Below, one piece after another: positions 36,161 through 44,237 of a DNA stretch of 49,388 bases. The position numbers and the translations under genes are program-made. The notes under the pieces were generated by a model, which saw only the letters and a program-made list of their open reading frames with translations, did not search any database and was not told the DNA's origin. Positions within the stretch are counted from its first letter, which is position 1, and each line of letters begins with the position of its first letter. The DNA comes from an uncultured Blastocatellia bacterium (GTDB lineage Bacteria > Acidobacteriota > Blastocatellia > Pyrinomonadales > Pyrinomonadaceae), in contig CAMLLD010000050.1 of the NCBI GenBank assembly GCA_946480785.1, forward strand, positions 1 to 49,388, written 5' to 3'.

Positions 36161-38581
36161 TTACTCGTACCTGAGTGCTTCCAACGGATCGACCTTCGTC
36201 GCGCGACGTGCGGGCAGATAGCAAGCGAGAAACGCCGCGGCCAGCAAACACGCCGACACGACACTGAAAGTAAGCAGGTCAGTCGGCTTCACTCCCACCA
36301 ACAGCTTCGCGAAGAATCGTGTCACCGCCCACGACACCGCTAAACCGATCAACAAGCCGATGACGGCGAGCTTCATCCCGTTCGCGAGGACGAGCCGCAA
36401 CACGTCCATGCCGCGCGCCCCGAGCGCCATGCGAATGCCGATCTCCTGCGTGCGTTGCGTGACGACGAAAGCCATCACGCCGTAAATGCCGATTGACGCC
36501 AGCAACAACGCGATGCCCGCGAAGATGCCGATCATCAGCGACGAAAACGTCTGCAGTCCCACCGAGAGTGAACGCACTTCCTCCATCGTGCGCACGTCAA
36601 ACACCGGCTGATCTTTGTCGATGGTCCAAACGTCCTGGCGAATCGCGCCCGCGAGCGACGCCGGCTCAACGCTGGTGCGGGCCACGAGCACCATCGAGTT
36701 CCAGGAATCCTGCGGGTGAGGCAGGTAGAGCTCGGGCGTGACTTCGAGTGTCAGCTCGTGCCGCACGTCTTTACTGACGCCGACGATCTCCATCCACGGT
36801 GCTTTGTCGATGGGATAGTCGAAGCGAATGCGTTTGCCGATCGGGTCCTGTCCGGGCCAGTGCTTGCGCGCCAGTGTTTCATTCACGATTACGACTGGCG
36901 TCGCACCCGCTTTGTCCTGTTCGGTAAAGGCGCGGCCTTTCACGATCGGAATGCGCATCGTGCTGAAGTAATCAGGAGTACAAACACGATAGCGGCCTTC
37001 GTTCTCGTGACCTGGCCCCGGCTGCGGCTCACCTTCGATCAAATAATCATCTGACGCGTTTGAACCGCCGAGCGGCAGAAAGTTGACTGCTGCCGCTGCT
37101 TCGACTCCCGGCGTTGCTTTGACGCGTTGGACCAGCTCTTTATAAAAAGCCGCGCTTTGTGGTTCGTCCTTGTACTTCGCGCGCGGCAACATGACATTCA
37201 TCGTCAACACGTGGTCGGGATCGAAACCCGGATCGGTTTTGAACAGCGTGAGAAAACTACGGAAGAAGAGACCCGCGCAGACGAGCAGGACCAGCGACAA
37301 AGCAATCTCAAACACGACGAGCGAACTGCGCAGACCATGCGAGCGGCCGGAACTCTGCCGGCTGCCTTCCTTCAACGACTCGTTGAGATTGGGTTTGGAA
37401 ATTTGCAACGCCGGCGCGAGGCCAAACACGAGCCCGCTGAAAACCGAGAGCCCGACCGTAAACGCGAGGACGGGAACGTTGATTCCGAGTTGGCTCCAGC
37501 CAGGAGCAAACCTTGCTGCGTCGCCAGGATTCGCGGCTCGCAAAGCATCGAGGCCCCAGACCGCGACGAGAATTCCCAGCAGTCCGCCGAGCAGCGCAAC
37601 GATCACGCTTTCGGTCAGCAGTTGCCTGACGATGCGCCAGCGCGTAGCGCCCAGAGCAGCGCGCAACGCGATCTCCCGGTGGCGTCCACTCGCACGCGCC
37701 AGCATCAGGTTCGCGACGTTTGCACACGCGATCAGCAAGACAAAAGCGACCGCGCCCATCGCGACCCACACGCCCGTGTCGTACTTGCGCACGGTGTCGG
37801 CAACGATCGGAAACACCGTCGCGCCGACGCCGGTATTCGTTTCGGGATACTGCTGCTGGAGCCGCGCGGTGATGTTGTCAATGTCGGCTTGTGCGCTCTG
37901 GACCGACACGCCGGGCTTCAACCGGCCGATGACGTAAGAATCGTGACTTTGACGATTAGCCGCGAGTGCGGGCGTGATGGTCAGGGGCGCGTAGATCTCG
38001 CCGGGCACCGGATAGCTCAAAGTGTTCGGCATCACACCAACGATAGTCAGCGGGAGTCTGTTGACCGTGATGGTCTTGCCGATAATGTTTGGATCGCCGC
38101 CGAAACGGCGTTGCCACAGACTGTTTGCGATGATCGCGACATCGCCCTTGCCGGGTTGGTTCTCTTCTTCGGTGAACGCGCGACCGAGGATCGGCTTAAT
38201 GCCCGTGACGTTGATGAAGTTTGCGGTGACTTGAAAACCCTGGATGCGTTCCGGCGTATCGATGCCCGTGAGGTTTACGCTCCACCAGCGATAGAGCGCG
38301 AGTTGATCGAAGGAGTGGTTTTGCGCCTGCCAATCGAGGTAGTTGGCCATCGCGATTTCGTTGTGCGTGTAGCCGCGGCTCGGGGCTTTGTCCCAGATGG
38401 TTATGACGCGATCGATTTCGGGAAACGGCAGGGGCTTGAGTAGCAGCGAGTAGACGGCGCTGAAGATCGCGCTGTTGGCGCCGATGCCGAGCGCCAGGGT
38501 GACGGTCGCGATAATCGTAAAGGCGGGACGCTTGAGGAGATTGCGAATCGCGTAACGGATGTCGTTCAGGAAGGCGTCCAT
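36161..38581 (-). CDS. ADOP-type FtsX/MacB double permease P1 (first of the array)
   Basis: An 806-aa permease and the one nearest the ATPases. It has the general plan: one TM, a MacB-type periplasmic core, three TMs, one TM, a second core and three TMs. TM1 motif LGIGANSAIFSAVYSLLL precedes domain 1 (IGVMPNTLSYPVPGE). TM2 is [16 protein letters not shown]. The docking helices are REIALRAALGATRWRI and [14 protein letters not shown]. Domain 2 opens MLPRAKYKDEP, so it is subclass B. The C-terminus is KVDPLEALRYE. It has the best ribosome site of the array (GGAGGAAC just before ATG 38581). It lacks an N-terminal permease prefix domain, as do all members here. A 106-nt gap separates it from the ATPase gene. 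Confidence 0.96.
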   Translation of the reverse strand: MDAFLNDIRYAIRNLLKRPAFTIIATVTLALGIGANSAIFSAVYSLLLKPLPFPEIDRVITIWDKAPSRGYTHNEIAMANYLDWQAQNHSFDQLALYRWWSVNLTGIDTPERIQGFQVTANFINVTGIKPILGRAFTEEENQPGKGDVAIIANSLWQRRFGGDPNIIGKTITVNRLPLTIVGVMPNTLSYPVPGEIYAPLTITPALAANRQSHDSYVIGRLKPGVSVQSAQADIDNITARLQQQYPETNTGVGATVFPIVADTVRKYDTGVWVAMGAVAFVLLIACANVANLMLARASGRHREIALRAALGATRWRIVRQLLTESVIVALLGGLLGILVAVWGLDALRAANPGDAARFAPGWSQLGINVPVLAFTVGLSVFSGLVFGLAPALQISKPNLNESLKEGSRQSSGRSHGLRSSLVVFEIALSLVLLVCAGLFFRSFLTLFKTDPGFDPDHVLTMNVMLPRAKYKDEPQSAAFYKELVQRVKATPGVEAAAAVNFLPLGGSNASDDYLIEGEPQPGPGHENEGRYRVCTPDYFSTMRIPIVKGRAFTEQDKAGATPVVIVNETLARKHWPGQDPIGKRIRFDYPIDKAPWMEIVGVSKDVRHELTLEVTPELYLPHPQDSWNSMVLVARTSVEPASLAGAIRQDVWTIDKDQPVFDVRTMEEVRSLSVGLQTFSSLMIGIFAGIALLLASIGIYGVMAFVVTQRTQEIGIRMALGARGMDVLRLVLANGMKLAVIGLLIGLAVSWAVTRFFAKLLVGVKPTDLLTFSVVSACLLAAAFLACYLPARRATKVDPLEALRYE

Positions 38582-38687
38582 AGTTCCTCCTCGGCCTGTG
38601 GGCACACGAGTGACGTCAACGCAACTCGATCAAACGATCGATGTTCGTCCAAGACTTACTTACCTAGAGCAACTACAGTGGAAAAAG
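38582..38687 (-). other. Spacer between ATPase gene and permease array
   Basis: A 106-bp non-coding gap. It holds a small inverted repeat (CGATC at 38627-38631, GATCG at 38636-38640) and the strong Shine-Dalgarno of P1 at its 3' end on the coding strand. I see no convincing promoter or terminator, so read-through from the ATPase genes into the array is likely. Confidence 0.5.
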
Positions 38688-39356
38688 TTAATCGCTGTTA
38701 ACGATCCAGCCATCTTCAAGCTGCACGATCCGGTTACCGTAAGCGGCGTTGGTTTCGGAGTGCGTGACCTGAACGATCGTGGTGCCCTCGTCGTTCAGGC
38801 GCTTGAACATGTCCATGATCTCTTTGCCCTGGGCTGAATGCAGGTTGCCGGTCGGTTCGTCAGCCAGGATGATGCGCGGACTCGCAACCACTGCGCGCGC
38901 GATGCCGACGAGTTGTTGTTGACCACCTGACAACTGCGTGGGAAACAGGTCTTTCTTACCGACCATCTGGAAGCGATCGAGCGTGTCGCAGACGATCGAC
39001 TGCCGATCCTTCTTACTCACGTCGCGATAGGAGAGCGGCAACTCGAGGTTCTCGAAAACGGTTTGGTCGTCGAGCAGGTGATAACTCTGAAAGACGAAAC
39101 CGACGTTGCGATTGCGCAACGCTGCGCGCTTCTTCGCGTCGAGCGAATGGACCGGCACGTCATCGAAGTAATACTCGCCGGTCCATGAATGATCGTGCAT
39201 TCCCAGGATGTGGAGCAGCGTGGACTTCCCCGCTCCTGATGGACCCATGATCGAAACAAACTCACCCGGCTTGATGTCGAGGTTAATCCGTCGGAGAACG
39301 TAAGTTTTCGTGGGGCCGTGGGCGAAAGCTTTCTCGACTCCCCGCAAACTGATCAT
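38688..39356 (-). CDS. ABC transporter ATPase, MacB/LolD type, second of pair
   Basis: A 222-aa nucleotide-binding subunit expected on the cytoplasmic face to drive FtsX-type permeases. Walker A GPSGAGKST is at about residues 38-46, the Q-loop Gln at 90, the signature LSGGQ at 142-146, Walker B IILADE at 162-167 and the H-loop His at 199. Two positions depart from the usual type: the D-loop reads GNLH (His173 where GNLD is normal), and the stretch after the signature is QQQLVGIARAV rather than QQQRVAVARAV. It lacks the fused permease of MacB. The start overlaps the partner ATPase stop as ATGA, so the two are probably made together and may form a heterodimer with one altered site. Confidence 0.96.
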   Translation of the reverse strand: MISLRGVEKAFAHGPTKTYVLRRINLDIKPGEFVSIMGPSGAGKSTLLHILGMHDHSWTGEYYFDDVPVHSLDAKKRAALRNRNVGFVFQSYHLLDDQTVFENLELPLSYRDVSKKDRQSIVCDTLDRFQMVGKKDLFPTQLSGGQQQLVGIARAVVASPRIILADEPTGNLHSAQGKEIMDMFKRLNDEGTTIVQVTHSETNAAYGNRIVQLEDGWIVNSD

Positions 39357-40108
39357 TGAATGGCTCCGAATCCGCTCTCTTTCAACTCGCGCTCCATGAT
39401 CTCACGTCGCTCGGTGCCTTGTTCTTCTTCGACGATCTGGCCGTCGAACAAGTGGACGATGCGATCGGCGTGTTGGGCGTAGCGCGGATCGTGCGTAACC
39501 ATGCAGATGGTGGCGCCGGCGCGATGCAGTTCGCGCAACAGTTCCATCACCGCTTCACCGTTGGTCGAGTCGAGGTTTCCCGTCGGCTCGTCCGCGAGCA
39601 GGATGCTCGGCGCTCCGGCGACTGCGCGGGCGACCGCGACACGCTGTTGTTGACCGCCGGAAAGCTGGCTCGGCAAGTGCTTCGCGCGATGGGCCATGCC
39701 GACGCGTTCGAGCGCTTCGGTCGTGCGCTTCTTGCGTTCGGACGAGCTCATGCCGCGATACGTCAGCGGCAGTTCGACGTTTTCGTAAACGTTGAGATCG
39801 CCGATCAGGTTGAAGCTCTGAAAGATGAAACCGACTTCGCGGTTGCGGATGCGCGCGCGCTCGGAGAGCGAAAGATTCTCGACCGGATGGTTGTTCAGGA
39901 TGTACTCGCCGGCGCTCGGCGTATCCAGCAGACCGAGGATCGAAAGCAGGGTCGACTTGCCGCAGCCCGAGGGCCCGGCAATGGAAACGTATTCACCTTG
40001 TTTAATGTCCAGATGAATACCCGTGAGCGCGTGGGTCTCGACCTCGTCCGTCTCGAACACTTTTCTGACGTCGGCGAGGTGGATTAGGGGCTGCCCGTTG
40101 GAACTCAT
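39353..40108 (-). CDS. ABC transporter ATPase, MacB/LolD type, first of pair
   Basis: A 251-aa ATPase with all canonical motifs: Walker A GPSGCGKST (about residues 45-53), Q97, signature LSGGQQQRVAVARA from 149, Walker B ILLADE at 169-174, D-loop GNLD (D180) and His206. It has a charged C-terminal tail of about 25 residues (EEEQGTERREIMERELKES) that its partner lacks; this could be an interaction element. The gene is preceded by AAGGAG at a good distance from the ATG. It follows the adaptor gene after 138 nt and overlaps the second ATPase by 4 nt. It is expected to power the adjacent permeases, a role inferred from context and family. Confidence 0.97.
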   Translation of the reverse strand: MSSNGQPLIHLADVRKVFETDEVETHALTGIHLDIKQGEYVSIAGPSGCGKSTLLSILGLLDTPSAGEYILNNHPVENLSLSERARIRNREVGFIFQSFNLIGDLNVYENVELPLTYRGMSSSERKKRTTEALERVGMAHRAKHLPSQLSGGQQQRVAVARAVAGAPSILLADEPTGNLDSTNGEAVMELLRELHRAGATICMVTHDPRYAQHADRIVHLFDGQIVEEEQGTERREIMERELKESGFGAIQ

Positions 40109-40246
40109 GTTTTGCTCCTTGAGTATTTGTGTGAACTACTTCTTAAAGTGAACACCGCAGGGCGGTCTTCTGTGACGGGGGGCATAGCCTCCGCCTCATA
40201 TCCGGCGGCAAAGCCGGTCCGCTGCCGCGCAAAAGGCGAAATACCC
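40109..40246 (-). other. Intercistronic hairpin-rich spacer between adaptor and ATPase
   Basis: 138 bp without a gene. It has a hairpin with stem CCGGC (40202-40206) and GCCGG (40213-40217), and two shorter GC-rich palindromic words, GGCTATGCC and CCGCCCTGCGG on the coding strand. No U-run follows, so a terminator is unlikely. mRNA processing or stability control, or a small dispersed extragenic repeat, are possible readings. Confidence 0.4.
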
Positions 40247-41503
40247 TCAGCGCAGCCTGATGCGGTTGTAGCTGTCGAGCGCTGACGTGTCGGAGATTAT
40301 TACTTTATCTCCTTCTTTCAGGCCGTCAAGTATCTCGACGGTGCTGACCGAGTTGCGGCCAAGCGTCACCTTCGTGCGCACCGCTTCACTGCCGTCGGGT
40401 GTCAATACAAACATGCCGATCGTCTGATTTGCCTGGCCAAACGCGGGCCGACCGACTTTGAGCACGTCTTTGAGCCGCTCGAGCTCGATAGTGCCGTCAA
40501 CACTCAGGTCCGGGCGTGCACTCGGCGGCAGCGGTCCGATGAGCGAAGCGTCTACGTCGAACGTGCCTTCGCGAGCCGCGGGATCGATGCGCGCGACAGT
40601 ACCCTGAATCACGCCGTTGCGAGTATCGACGAGCACCGGCTGTCCGACGCGCACGTCTTTGATCTGCGTCTCAGCCACTCTCAGCACTGCTTTCAACGAA
40701 GCCGGATCCGCAACGCGCGCGATGTTCAATCCTGGCGTCACCTGCTGTCCGACTTGCACGGAAACCTGTTGCAACACGCCCGCTGTGCCGGCGCGCACTT
40801 TCAACGCGTCAACCTGATCGCGCCGCAGTTTCGACATCGCCCGGAGCTGGTTCAAGCGCGAGGCTGCGGCATTGAGTTGGGCATTTGTAGATTTCGAATT
40901 AACCGCGAGTCGATCCTGCTCAACTTTCAAACGGTTCGCGAGATCCTGCACCGCGACACGCGAGATCTTCAACTGCAACTCCGGCAGATAACCTTGCTTC
41001 GCGAGCCCTTCATCGGCGTCAAGTTGCAATTTTGCCTGGCTGTACTGAGCGTTGATGGTAGCGATGGCGGCTTTCTGCGTCATCGTATCGCTTTCAAGCT
41101 TCACGCGCAGGTTCTGTTCGTCGGCTTCGGCAGCCTTGACCTGGAATTCCGCGTCGGTGGCTTGTTGCTCCAGTTGCGGATTGGAGAGTTCGACGATGAC
41201 TGTTTCGGGGCTGACTTCGACACCGGCCTGGAGCAGGATGTTTTCCACGCGTCCGTCAGCCGGCGCCGGAACCCAGCGCGTTACTTGCGGCACGAGCGTC
41301 CCGTTACCTCGCACATCACGCACCATCTCGCCGCGCTTAACGGTGTCGATCACGGCGGTCGAGGGATCGAGCGGGGGGGCGGCGGGTTTTAGTTTAGTGA
41401 GACCGTAAGTGATGCCGCCGATGGCCGCGAGGCCGACGACGATCATGAGGGCCGTGCGAATCTTCTTTTTCAGTTTGGATTTAGGGGGTCGCTTGATATC
41501 CAT
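40247..41503 (-). CDS. MacA/HlyD-family periplasmic adaptor (membrane fusion protein)
   Basis: A 418-aa adaptor. A Lys-rich N-terminus precedes one TM helix (about residues 16-35). Next come a first lipoyl half-motif (VPAPADGRVENILLQAG, about 78-94), a long helical hairpin at about 110-235, and the second lipoyl half (TAGVLQQVSVQVGQQVTPG, about 240-258). A beta-barrel region at 268-345 and a membrane-proximal domain to the end complete it. In the MacA/HlyD family such proteins join an inner-membrane transporter to an outer-membrane channel, or control the ATPase. No TolC-like gene is in the window. It is the first gene of the transport operon; its ribosome site is weak (AAGAG). MacA-like by layout; orthology not shown. 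Confidence 0.93.
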   Translation of the reverse strand: MDIKRPPKSKLKKKIRTALMIVVGLAAIGGITYGLTKLKPAAPPLDPSTAVIDTVKRGEMVRDVRGNGTLVPQVTRWVPAPADGRVENILLQAGVEVSPETVIVELSNPQLEQQATDAEFQVKAAEADEQNLRVKLESDTMTQKAAIATINAQYSQAKLQLDADEGLAKQGYLPELQLKISRVAVQDLANRLKVEQDRLAVNSKSTNAQLNAAASRLNQLRAMSKLRRDQVDALKVRAGTAGVLQQVSVQVGQQVTPGLNIARVADPASLKAVLRVAETQIKDVRVGQPVLVDTRNGVIQGTVARIDPAAREGTFDVDASLIGPLPPSARPDLSVDGTIELERLKDVLKVGRPAFGQANQTIGMFVLTPDGSEAVRTKVTLGRNSVSTVEILDGLKEGDKVIISDTSALDSYNRIRLR

Positions 41504-41616
41504 AACGCGCTCTTACTGCCAAAGAAATTAGTGGAGAGCTGTATTAGCCAGTTGAGAGAGCGGCGATGCGCGCGCGAAGTGACGGAGCCGACTTCAGCTA
41601 AAACTTCACACGCAAC

Positions 41617-41645
41617 TATATACAGTTCTCCGGCGCGAATGTAAA
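41617..41645 (-). promoter_or_regulatory. Candidate sigma70-type promoter of the adaptor/ATPase/permease operon
   Basis: On the coding strand TTTACA (-35, 41640-41645) is 17 nt from TATATA (-10, 41617-41622), with TATAGT as a shifted -10 option. It lies about 114 nt before the adaptor ATG. The match is moderate, and an ECF-type promoter elsewhere cannot be ruled out. Confidence 0.4.
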
Positions 41646-41683
41646 CAAGGGGCGTGCCAGCAAGGGAATTGTCTTTTTGCTCG

Positions 41684-41714
41684 AAAAAACGCGAAGGTTG
41701 GGCGGCGCGCAACC
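41684..41714 (-). terminator. Possible intrinsic terminator of the matrixin-like gene
   Basis: A 5-bp stem (GGTTG at 41696-41700 and CAACC at 41710-41714) with a GC-rich loop is followed, on the minus strand, by TTTTTT (41684-41689) after about 6 nt. The stem is short and the T-run is slightly displaced, so this is tentative. The larger inverted repeat at 41715-41752 sits directly before it. Confidence 0.33.
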
Positions 41715-41752
41715 AGTGGGACGTTTCGCTTGCGGGACTCGTCAGTCCCACT
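41715..41752. repeat. Nested inverted repeats with two exclusive hairpins
   Basis: AGTGGGAC (41715-41722) is a perfect 8-bp inverted match to GTCCCACT (41745-41752). Inside it GGGACT (41734-41739) pairs with AGTCCC (41744-41749) over a 4-nt loop. The right-hand arm is shared, so the two stems exclude each other. Confidence 0.55.
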
Positions 41753-41812
41753 TTCGAGATGAGGTTTACGCGCCGTCGTTCGCGTTATACGGCGAGATGT
41801 ATTTCTACCGCA

Positions 41813-43231
41813 CTACTGTTGTGGGCCTCTGCCTAAGATCACGTCCCAGGCCCAACGTCCCATTTGAGCATCCTGGTTATCTTTGATCTTCGCGCGGTAG
41901 CGGAAGAAATTACCGTAGCTGTCCGTGCGCTTGGAGAGCTTGTAATCGAGCTCGATCACTTTCAATCCTAACTGCGTGAGAGAGCGCAGTTCGCCGGGTT
42001 CCGAGTAACCGTTATGATTCGCGTCTTGCCACAGCCGCAGATTAGCAAACACGGTGTCGGCCGCAGTGATGCTGCCGTCCGCATTGCCGCCAAACCCGGG
42101 TTTGTCGAATTCAGCCAAGGCGAGGAACCCGTTCTTAGCGTGTTCGGGAGCAGGCTGCGGTTGGCTGGTATGGTTGCCGAATAATTCTCCGCCATTGTCG
42201 ATGACGCCGTTGCCGTTGCGGTCCAACACTAACCACGCATCATCAGAGCCGGGCACAGTCCAGGCAAGCCGCTCGGGAGTGCCGTCAATATCTAAATCGA
42301 AATTCACACCGTGCTCGGCGTTGGTGAGATCGAAGCCGTTGCCTGAGATATCGACGAGAATTGGTGTTTCCGAAGCACAACAACAGCCGTTCACATTGAA
42401 CTCTTCAGCCGGACAACCATCAGTCAACGGATACGCGCAATAGTCTTCAGAGTCGAAACACGTCTGATTGAGCGCTACGACCCATGAAGGACAATGGCCC
42501 GCGCACGACTGCGGTGTGGGAGTAGGCGTTGGCTCCGTACCTGCGCCGGGTGAACTCTTCTCGCAAGTCGACGCCGCGATGCCACTCGATTTGCGTGACT
42601 GGTCGACGTCTTTTGTCGTCACCGTTCTGCCGACTTGACCGGTACAGCCGAAATTTGCCGGCGACATGATACTGGCGGAGCCGCAGCTTGGATCCGTGAC
42701 GTTGTCGAGACCGACAGCATGTCCCAGCTCGTGCGCAATACGCTCGACAATCGCCCACAAGTCCATGCTCGCGGTGCTGGTCGGCAAAGTGATCACGTAT
42801 GGACCACCATTCGGAGCGAGTTTGATCGAGGCACAGCCCTCGTCGGCAGGCGTTCCGCGTTTTATGATTATGGCCGGCGTAGCTGATTGCTGATTACGAT
42901 TGAAGATGAACCTTATAGGCGCGCCACCAGTTCCCTGCGCATTGTTCCACATTCCGGCCGCGCCGTCGGGAGGAACACACCCGCTACAGCCCGCAAGTGC
43001 ATTCCAGATATTCGCATTCGTCGTGCTTTGCGCGCTGCCTGAGTTATCGACGTTCCATGAGGAGTCTATCTTGACATCGAGCACCGCGCGACCGTTTTGC
43101 GTGCCGCTGCTAACTGGAAATTGTTGATCCTTATAACAGGGTGGGCAGTTCTCTGCGTCGACAAATACGACAGCAACAACAAAGAGCGTCAACACAAAGC
43201 CAACAATCCAAGTGCGAACGTGGGAGGACAA
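41813..43231 (-). CDS. Secreted matrixin-like protein with calcium-loop C-terminus
   Basis: 472 aa. An N-terminal hydrophobic segment (about residues 9-25) suggests Sec export. A Cys-rich stretch and a metzincin-type region follow: [11 protein letters not shown] at 167-177 and a Met-turn SIMSP around M189. In matrixins the third zinc ligand is His at the position of N177, so this site is altered. A Pro/Thr linker (PTPTPTP, about 234-240) leads to a Cys-rich part (CCCA) and a C-terminal domain with [13 protein letters not shown] (337-349) and two further acidic loops ([22 protein letters not shown]), like EF-hand or dockerin calcium sites. The start is TTG at 43229-43231, with no clear ribosome site, so the exact N-terminus is uncertain. 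It is probably co-transcribed with the upstream gene (69-nt gap). Confidence 0.8.
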   Translation of the reverse strand: MSSHVRTWIVGFVLTLFVVAVVFVDAENCPPCYKDQQFPVSSGTQNGRAVLDVKIDSSWNVDNSGSAQSTTNANIWNALAGCSGCVPPDGAAGMWNNAQGTGGAPIRFIFNRNQQSATPAIIIKRGTPADEGCASIKLAPNGGPYVITLPTSTASMDLWAIVERIAHELGHAVGLDNVTDPSCGSASIMSPANFGCTGQVGRTVTTKDVDQSRKSSGIAASTCEKSSPGAGTEPTPTPTPQSCAGHCPSWVVALNQTCFDSEDYCAYPLTDGCPAEEFNVNGCCCASETPILVDISGNGFDLTNAEHGVNFDLDIDGTPERLAWTVPGSDDAWLVLDRNGNGVIDNGGELFGNHTSQPQPAPEHAKNGFLALAEFDKPGFGGNADGSITAADTVFANLRLWQDANHNGYSEPGELRSLTQLGLKVIELDYKLSKRTDSYGNFFRYRAKIKDNQDAQMGRWAWDVILGRGPQQ

Positions 43232-43300
43232 CGTGAGATTTATCGCGAAGCCTTTCTCTTGAGGAGGTTGAGGAACGAGAGACCAGGATTTTGTGCGAAA

Positions 43301-44008
43301 CTATTTCCCGGTCTTAAGGCGTCTGCGCAGTTTATTCAGCGAATGGTCTGCGCCACCTGTGAGTTCATCTATGACTGGATGTTTGTAATTTTCGTTTACG
43401 GCTTTTAGCTGATCCAAATCGTCTAATCGAAAGGCACCCCACGGGCCCATCCGCAACGCCGCCGCCGTGCGCGCCGTGTCGAAAGCGAGGAAGATGAGGT
43501 AGCGTTTTCTCTTTTCAAAGCTGGGAAAGTCCGGATTGACGCTGACGAGCTTTACACCAGCCAATTCGATTTCACCTTCGCATCGCGGCGCCACGAATTC
43601 GTCGGATTTGAGCGGCAACATGTCAGCGGGCGGTGGTGCGATGTCCGGGCAAGTTGTGCAAAGACGTGTCGGGCTGGACAATTCTTCGATTAGCCTGAAC
43701 TTGTACCAACTCGTGATGGTGCTTTCCTCGGGATACGACTTTTTTTCAACAGGTTCTACTACCACGAGGCTGTAATAGGCGAGAGCTTCATCCAGATCTT
43801 TTGGCACCGCGTATTCAATGATGGGTGCCGCAACTCTGGCTTCGGTTTGACCCTTTGCCTTGGCCCTCGCGGCGTACCAGGACAGTTTGCCGCGGTCTTT
43901 TGACTTTTCCAGTTCCTGGATTTTCGAGTTGGCGCTGTTTGAGGTTAGGCTGATAAGGATTGAAGAGACTGCAATTACGAGCACCGCGCTAATGAGGAGT
44001 TTGAGCAT
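43301..44008 (-). CDS. Hypothetical protein with N-terminal membrane anchor
   Basis: 235 aa; I do not recognise the family. The N-terminus MLKLLISAVLVIAVSSILIS is one hydrophobic helix, followed by a soluble part that is probably outside the membrane. Visible features are a Lys/Glu-rich stretch after the anchor, CTTCPDIAPPPADMLP (a C-x-x-C pair) around residue 130, and a basic end (NKLRRRLKTGK). I chose ATG 44008 because GGAGGT stands at good spacing before it; an upstream in-frame start at 44035 lacks this. A well-formed promoter precedes it, and the matrixin-like gene follows after 69 nt, suggesting a two-gene unit. Confidence 0.75.
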   Translation of the reverse strand: MLKLLISAVLVIAVSSILISLTSNSANSKIQELEKSKDRGKLSWYAARAKAKGQTEARVAAPIIEYAVPKDLDEALAYYSLVVVEPVEKKSYPEESTITSWYKFRLIEELSSPTRLCTTCPDIAPPPADMLPLKSDEFVAPRCEGEIELAGVKLVSVNPDFPSFEKRKRYLIFLAFDTARTAAALRMGPWGAFRLDDLDQLKAVNENYKHPVIDELTGGADHSLNKLRRRLKTGK

Positions 44009-44169
44009 CGCTACCTCCAGAGGAGAAGTTAACAAAGCCTTTGCGGGTAAGGACGTTTATCGAGCACCTTTATGCCTGGACCGTGAATACTGTCGTTCGC
44101 GAAGAGTGAGACAAGCGTGAATTCCTGAGCGGGGTCGCGAGTGACATGTCCTCACGTTGAGGTTGGCGC

Positions 44170-44198
44170 AGTATACGGCGAGGTAGTTGGCCCGTCAA
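44170..44198 (-). promoter_or_regulatory. Sigma70-type promoter for the 235-aa protein and matrixin-like gene
   Basis: TTGACG (44193-44198 on the minus strand) and TATACT (44170-44175) are 17 nt apart, each matching the consensus at 5 of 6 positions. It lies in the 229-bp gap after the kinase gene and about 160 nt before ATG 44008. The rest of that gap holds nothing I can name. Confidence 0.55.
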
Positions 44199-44237
44199 TA
44201 AAATTGTGTACGCAACAGTGAGCTGGGGGATTGCACC

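Larger units (their letters stand above)
41504..41812. other. 309-bp non-coding region upstream of the transport operon
   Basis: No believable gene. It holds, from right to left on the coding strand, nested inverted repeats (41715-41752), a small hairpin followed by a T-run (41684-41714), and a sigma70-like promoter (41617-41645). About 110 nt of leader precede the adaptor start. Confidence 0.55.

Noticed and set aside
37127..38443. 438-codon open frame on the plus strand
   Set aside because: It lies fully antisense to permease P1, whose protein has clear family motifs. The antisense protein is rich in R, D, H and A without domain logic, as expected from GC-rich codon bias.
36161..40108. A classical MacB gene (ATPase and permease in one protein)
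   Set aside because: The ATPases are separate proteins and the permeases are duplicated FtsX type without an ATP-binding domain, so the macB name does not fit.
41654..41886. Short plus-strand frames across the operon leader
   Set aside because: No ribosome site or protein-like composition; they overlap the inverted repeats and the 3' end of the matrixin-like gene.
44036..44237. Small RNA or tRNA in the gap after the kinase gene
   Set aside because: No cloverleaf or strong hairpin seen; the only supported element is the promoter at 44170-44198.
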